Positions 7,741 to 10,000 of a stretch of DNA of 10,000 bases are shown one piece after another. The stretch is taken from the NCBI RefSeq assembly GCF_020217025.1, contig NZ_JAIWOF010000059.1:1-10000 (forward strand), read 5' to 3'. The notes under the pieces were generated by a model. It did not search any database. It was not told the DNA's origin and saw nothing but the letters and a program-made list of their open reading frames with translations. The first letter of the stretch is position 1, and every line of letters begins with the position of its first letter. This DNA comes from Flavobacterium sp. GTDB taxonomy: Bacteria > Bacteroidota > Bacteroidia > Flavobacteriales > Flavobacteriaceae. The position numbers and the translations under genes are program-made.

Positions 7741-7772
7741 TTGCAAAATTGTTTTAGAAAAAACTATCTTTG
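7741..7772 (+). promoter_or_regulatory. Promoter of the atpD-atpC operon
   Basis: TTG (7741-7743), a 21-base spacer and TATCTTTG (7765-7772) give a full match to the Bacteroidota promoter pattern. It lies just past the glmS terminator and implies a leader of roughly 55 bases. This is the best-formed promoter in the window, as expected for a highly expressed operon. The leader contains AACATTAATTAGCTA (7799-7813), nearly identical to a stretch before the glycogen-synthase-like gene. Confidence 0.75.
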
Positions 7773-7829
7773 CACTCGGAAAAATACATCATTTTTCTAA
7801 CATTAATTAGCTATTAAATAAATACATAA

Positions 7830-9344
<1,515 letters not shown>

Positions 9345-9350
9345 TCAATG

Positions 9351-9413
9351 TACAATTAACAATTGATAGTTGACAATTAATTATCCATTGTCAATTATTA
9401 ATTATCAATTATA
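9351..9413. repeat. AT-rich imperfect inverted repeat between atpD and atpC
   Basis: The core stem is 9361-9377 paired with 9387-9403: 17 pairs including two G-U wobbles as RNA, with eight perfect pairs (TTGACAAT/ATTGTCAA) around the loop TAATTATCC (9378-9386). Pairing continues outward with three mismatches to 9351/9413. It fills nearly all of the gap between the two genes. It is built from variants of CAATTA/CAATTG, like intergenic AT-rich repeats I recall from flavobacterial genomes. There is no T run after it, so it is not a classic terminator. Confidence 0.75.
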
Positions 9414-9418
9414 AAAGT

Positions 9419-9700
9419 ATGATTTTAGAAATAGTATCACCAGAAGCTACATTGTTTAAAGGAGAAGTTACTTCAGTAGCAGTTCCTGGAATCAACGGTG
9501 AGTTTCAAATGCTAAATAATCACGCGCCTATTGTTTCATTGTTAGCAAAAGGAAACGTGAAAATCAATGCTCAAAACATTAAAATTGATAAAGAATTCGT
9601 TTCTAAATTCAATAAAGTAAATGAGCAAACGTATTGGTTACCTATTAATTCAGGTACCATCGAAATGAATGAAAATAAGATTATTGTTTTAGCTGACTAA
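9419..9700 (+). CDS. atpC: F1F0 ATP synthase subunit epsilon, short form
   Basis: Epsilon sits on the central stalk and couples the gamma subunit to the c-ring. The 93 residues correspond to the N-terminal beta-sandwich only: MILEIVSPEATLFKGEV (1-17) and the conserved GEFQMLNNHAPIVSLL (27-42). It ends ENKIIVLAD. The C-terminal helical hairpin, which inhibits ATP hydrolysis in E. coli-type epsilon (about 139 residues), is missing; this short form is common in Bacteroidota, so I do not read it as a truncation. ATG at 9419 is right because the family sequence begins there. It follows atpD by 74 bases occupied by an inverted repeat, and a strong terminator follows its stop. Confidence 0.95.
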   Translation: MILEIVSPEATLFKGEVTSVAVPGINGEFQMLNNHAPIVSLLAKGNVKINAQNIKIDKEFVSKFNKVNEQTYWLPINSGTIEMNENKIIVLAD

Positions 9701-9717
9701 GACAATAAGTTTATAGT

Positions 9718-9747
9718 AAAAAGTCCTGCAATTTGCGGGACTTTTTT
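9718..9747. terminator. Terminator of the atpD-atpC operon, possibly two-way
   Basis: A 13-bp stem with one G-U pair, AAAAAGTCCTGCA (9718-9730) with TGCGGGACTTTTT (9734-9746), a three-base ATT loop, and a T run on the plus strand. It lies 17 bases after the atpC stop. The A run on the left side could also serve minus-strand transcripts. Confidence 0.9.
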
Positions 9748-10000
9748 ATAAAATAAGAATTTGTTTTAAGCGAATATGCAATGGTTTCAATCCTTAAACA
9801 CCTTTAATGACAAGCGATTTAGAAAAATATGTTGTTGAAGCTAATAAAAGTAAAATAAAAATAACCAAAAATATCAAAACCCAAATTCGAAAGAGTTTGG
9901 GTTTTGTGATTAATCTTTATTTCATTGAAGTGAAAATTTGACGACTCAAAACAACAAAATGTAATTTTAAAATAGAGAAACTCAATAAAAACTGGAAAAT
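9748..10000. other. Gene-poor stretch after the ATP synthase terminator
   Basis: Apart from the hairpin at 9875-9906, I see no supportable gene here. The longest plus-strand ATG frame is 44 codons (9807-9941); it is Lys/Ile-rich, runs straight through the hairpin and resembles nothing I know. Minus-strand frames open at the right edge are AT-rich low-complexity sequence. A gene may begin or end just beyond the window. Confidence 0.6.
9875..9906. terminator. Hairpin with GAAA tetraloop, probable terminator for a leftward gene beyond the edge
   Basis: CAAAACCCAAATTC (9875-9888) pairs with GAGTTTGGGTTTTG (9893-9906): 14 pairs including one G-U wobble on the plus-strand RNA, closed by a stable GAAA loop (9889-9892). 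On the minus strand the DNA beyond the stem is T-rich (complement of 9851-9874), which fits termination of leftward transcripts. The plus side has only the T run inside the stem. Confidence 0.65.

Noticed and set aside
9419..9700. atpC as a truncated gene
   Set aside because: The 93-residue beta-sandwich-only epsilon is usual in Bacteroidota, and its stop is followed directly by the operon terminator.
9785..9803. GTTTCAATCCTTAAACACC, similar in look to some CRISPR repeats
   Set aside because: Only one copy is present, with no spacers, no second repeat and no cas gene.
9807..9941. 44-codon plus-strand frame starting MTSDLEKYVV
   Set aside because: It reads through the GAAA hairpin, its second half is Lys/Ile-rich low-complexity sequence, and it resembles no family I know. 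Chance open frame or, at most, a decayed remnant.
9917..10000. Minus-strand frame open from the right edge, stopping 11 bases before the hairpin
   Set aside because: The position would suit a gene end, but the 27 residues are hydrophobic and unremarkable, and another minus frame is open for longer. Not enough to call a gene.

Overview
The window looks like chromosomal DNA from a member of Flavobacteriaceae, probably Flavobacterium or a close relative. The evidence is AT-rich DNA, start regions without Shine-Dalgarno sequences, several matches to the Bacteroidota promoter pattern (TTG, about 19-21 bases, TAnnTTTG), a DUF4270-type lipoprotein, a short glycogen-synthase-like protein divergent from panC, and an atpD-atpC pair with no other ATP synthase genes beside it. 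All main genes are intact. This is mostly core chromosome: no insertion sequence, prophage, CRISPR array, tRNA or rRNA was seen.

Left part (1-3152, minus strand): a gene string reading leftward, panC - panD - flippase-like membrane protein - secreted alpha/beta-hydrolase-fold protein. The last gene runs off the left edge. PanC and PanD are two steps of pantothenate (coenzyme A) synthesis. The membrane protein begins one base after the panD stop, from a TTG codon. The esterase-like protein has Asp where the catalytic Ser is expected.

Middle (3153-7716, plus strand): a divergent intergenic region carries back-to-back promoter candidates for panC and for a second operon. That operon holds a 268-residue glycogen-synthase N-terminal-domain homologue lacking the sugar-nucleotide loop, a DUF4270 lipoprotein, and glmS, which makes glucosamine-6-phosphate for peptidoglycan and LPS. 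Gaps are 14 and 6 bases and a strong terminator follows glmS. Grouping an envelope lipoprotein with the enzyme that commits sugar to the envelope suggests, but does not prove, a cell-envelope role for the two uncharacterised members.

Right part (7717-9750, plus strand): a well-formed promoter leads into atpD and atpC, the beta and epsilon subunits of F1 ATP synthase, closed by a strong terminator. A long AT-rich imperfect inverted repeat fills the 74-base gap between the two genes. The last 250 bases hold a second hairpin and no gene I can support.

I do not see a clearly new biological system. The most interesting points are the Ser-to-Asp change in the esterase-like protein, the degenerate half glycogen synthase tied to DUF4270 and glmS, and the inverted repeat inside the ATP synthase operon.
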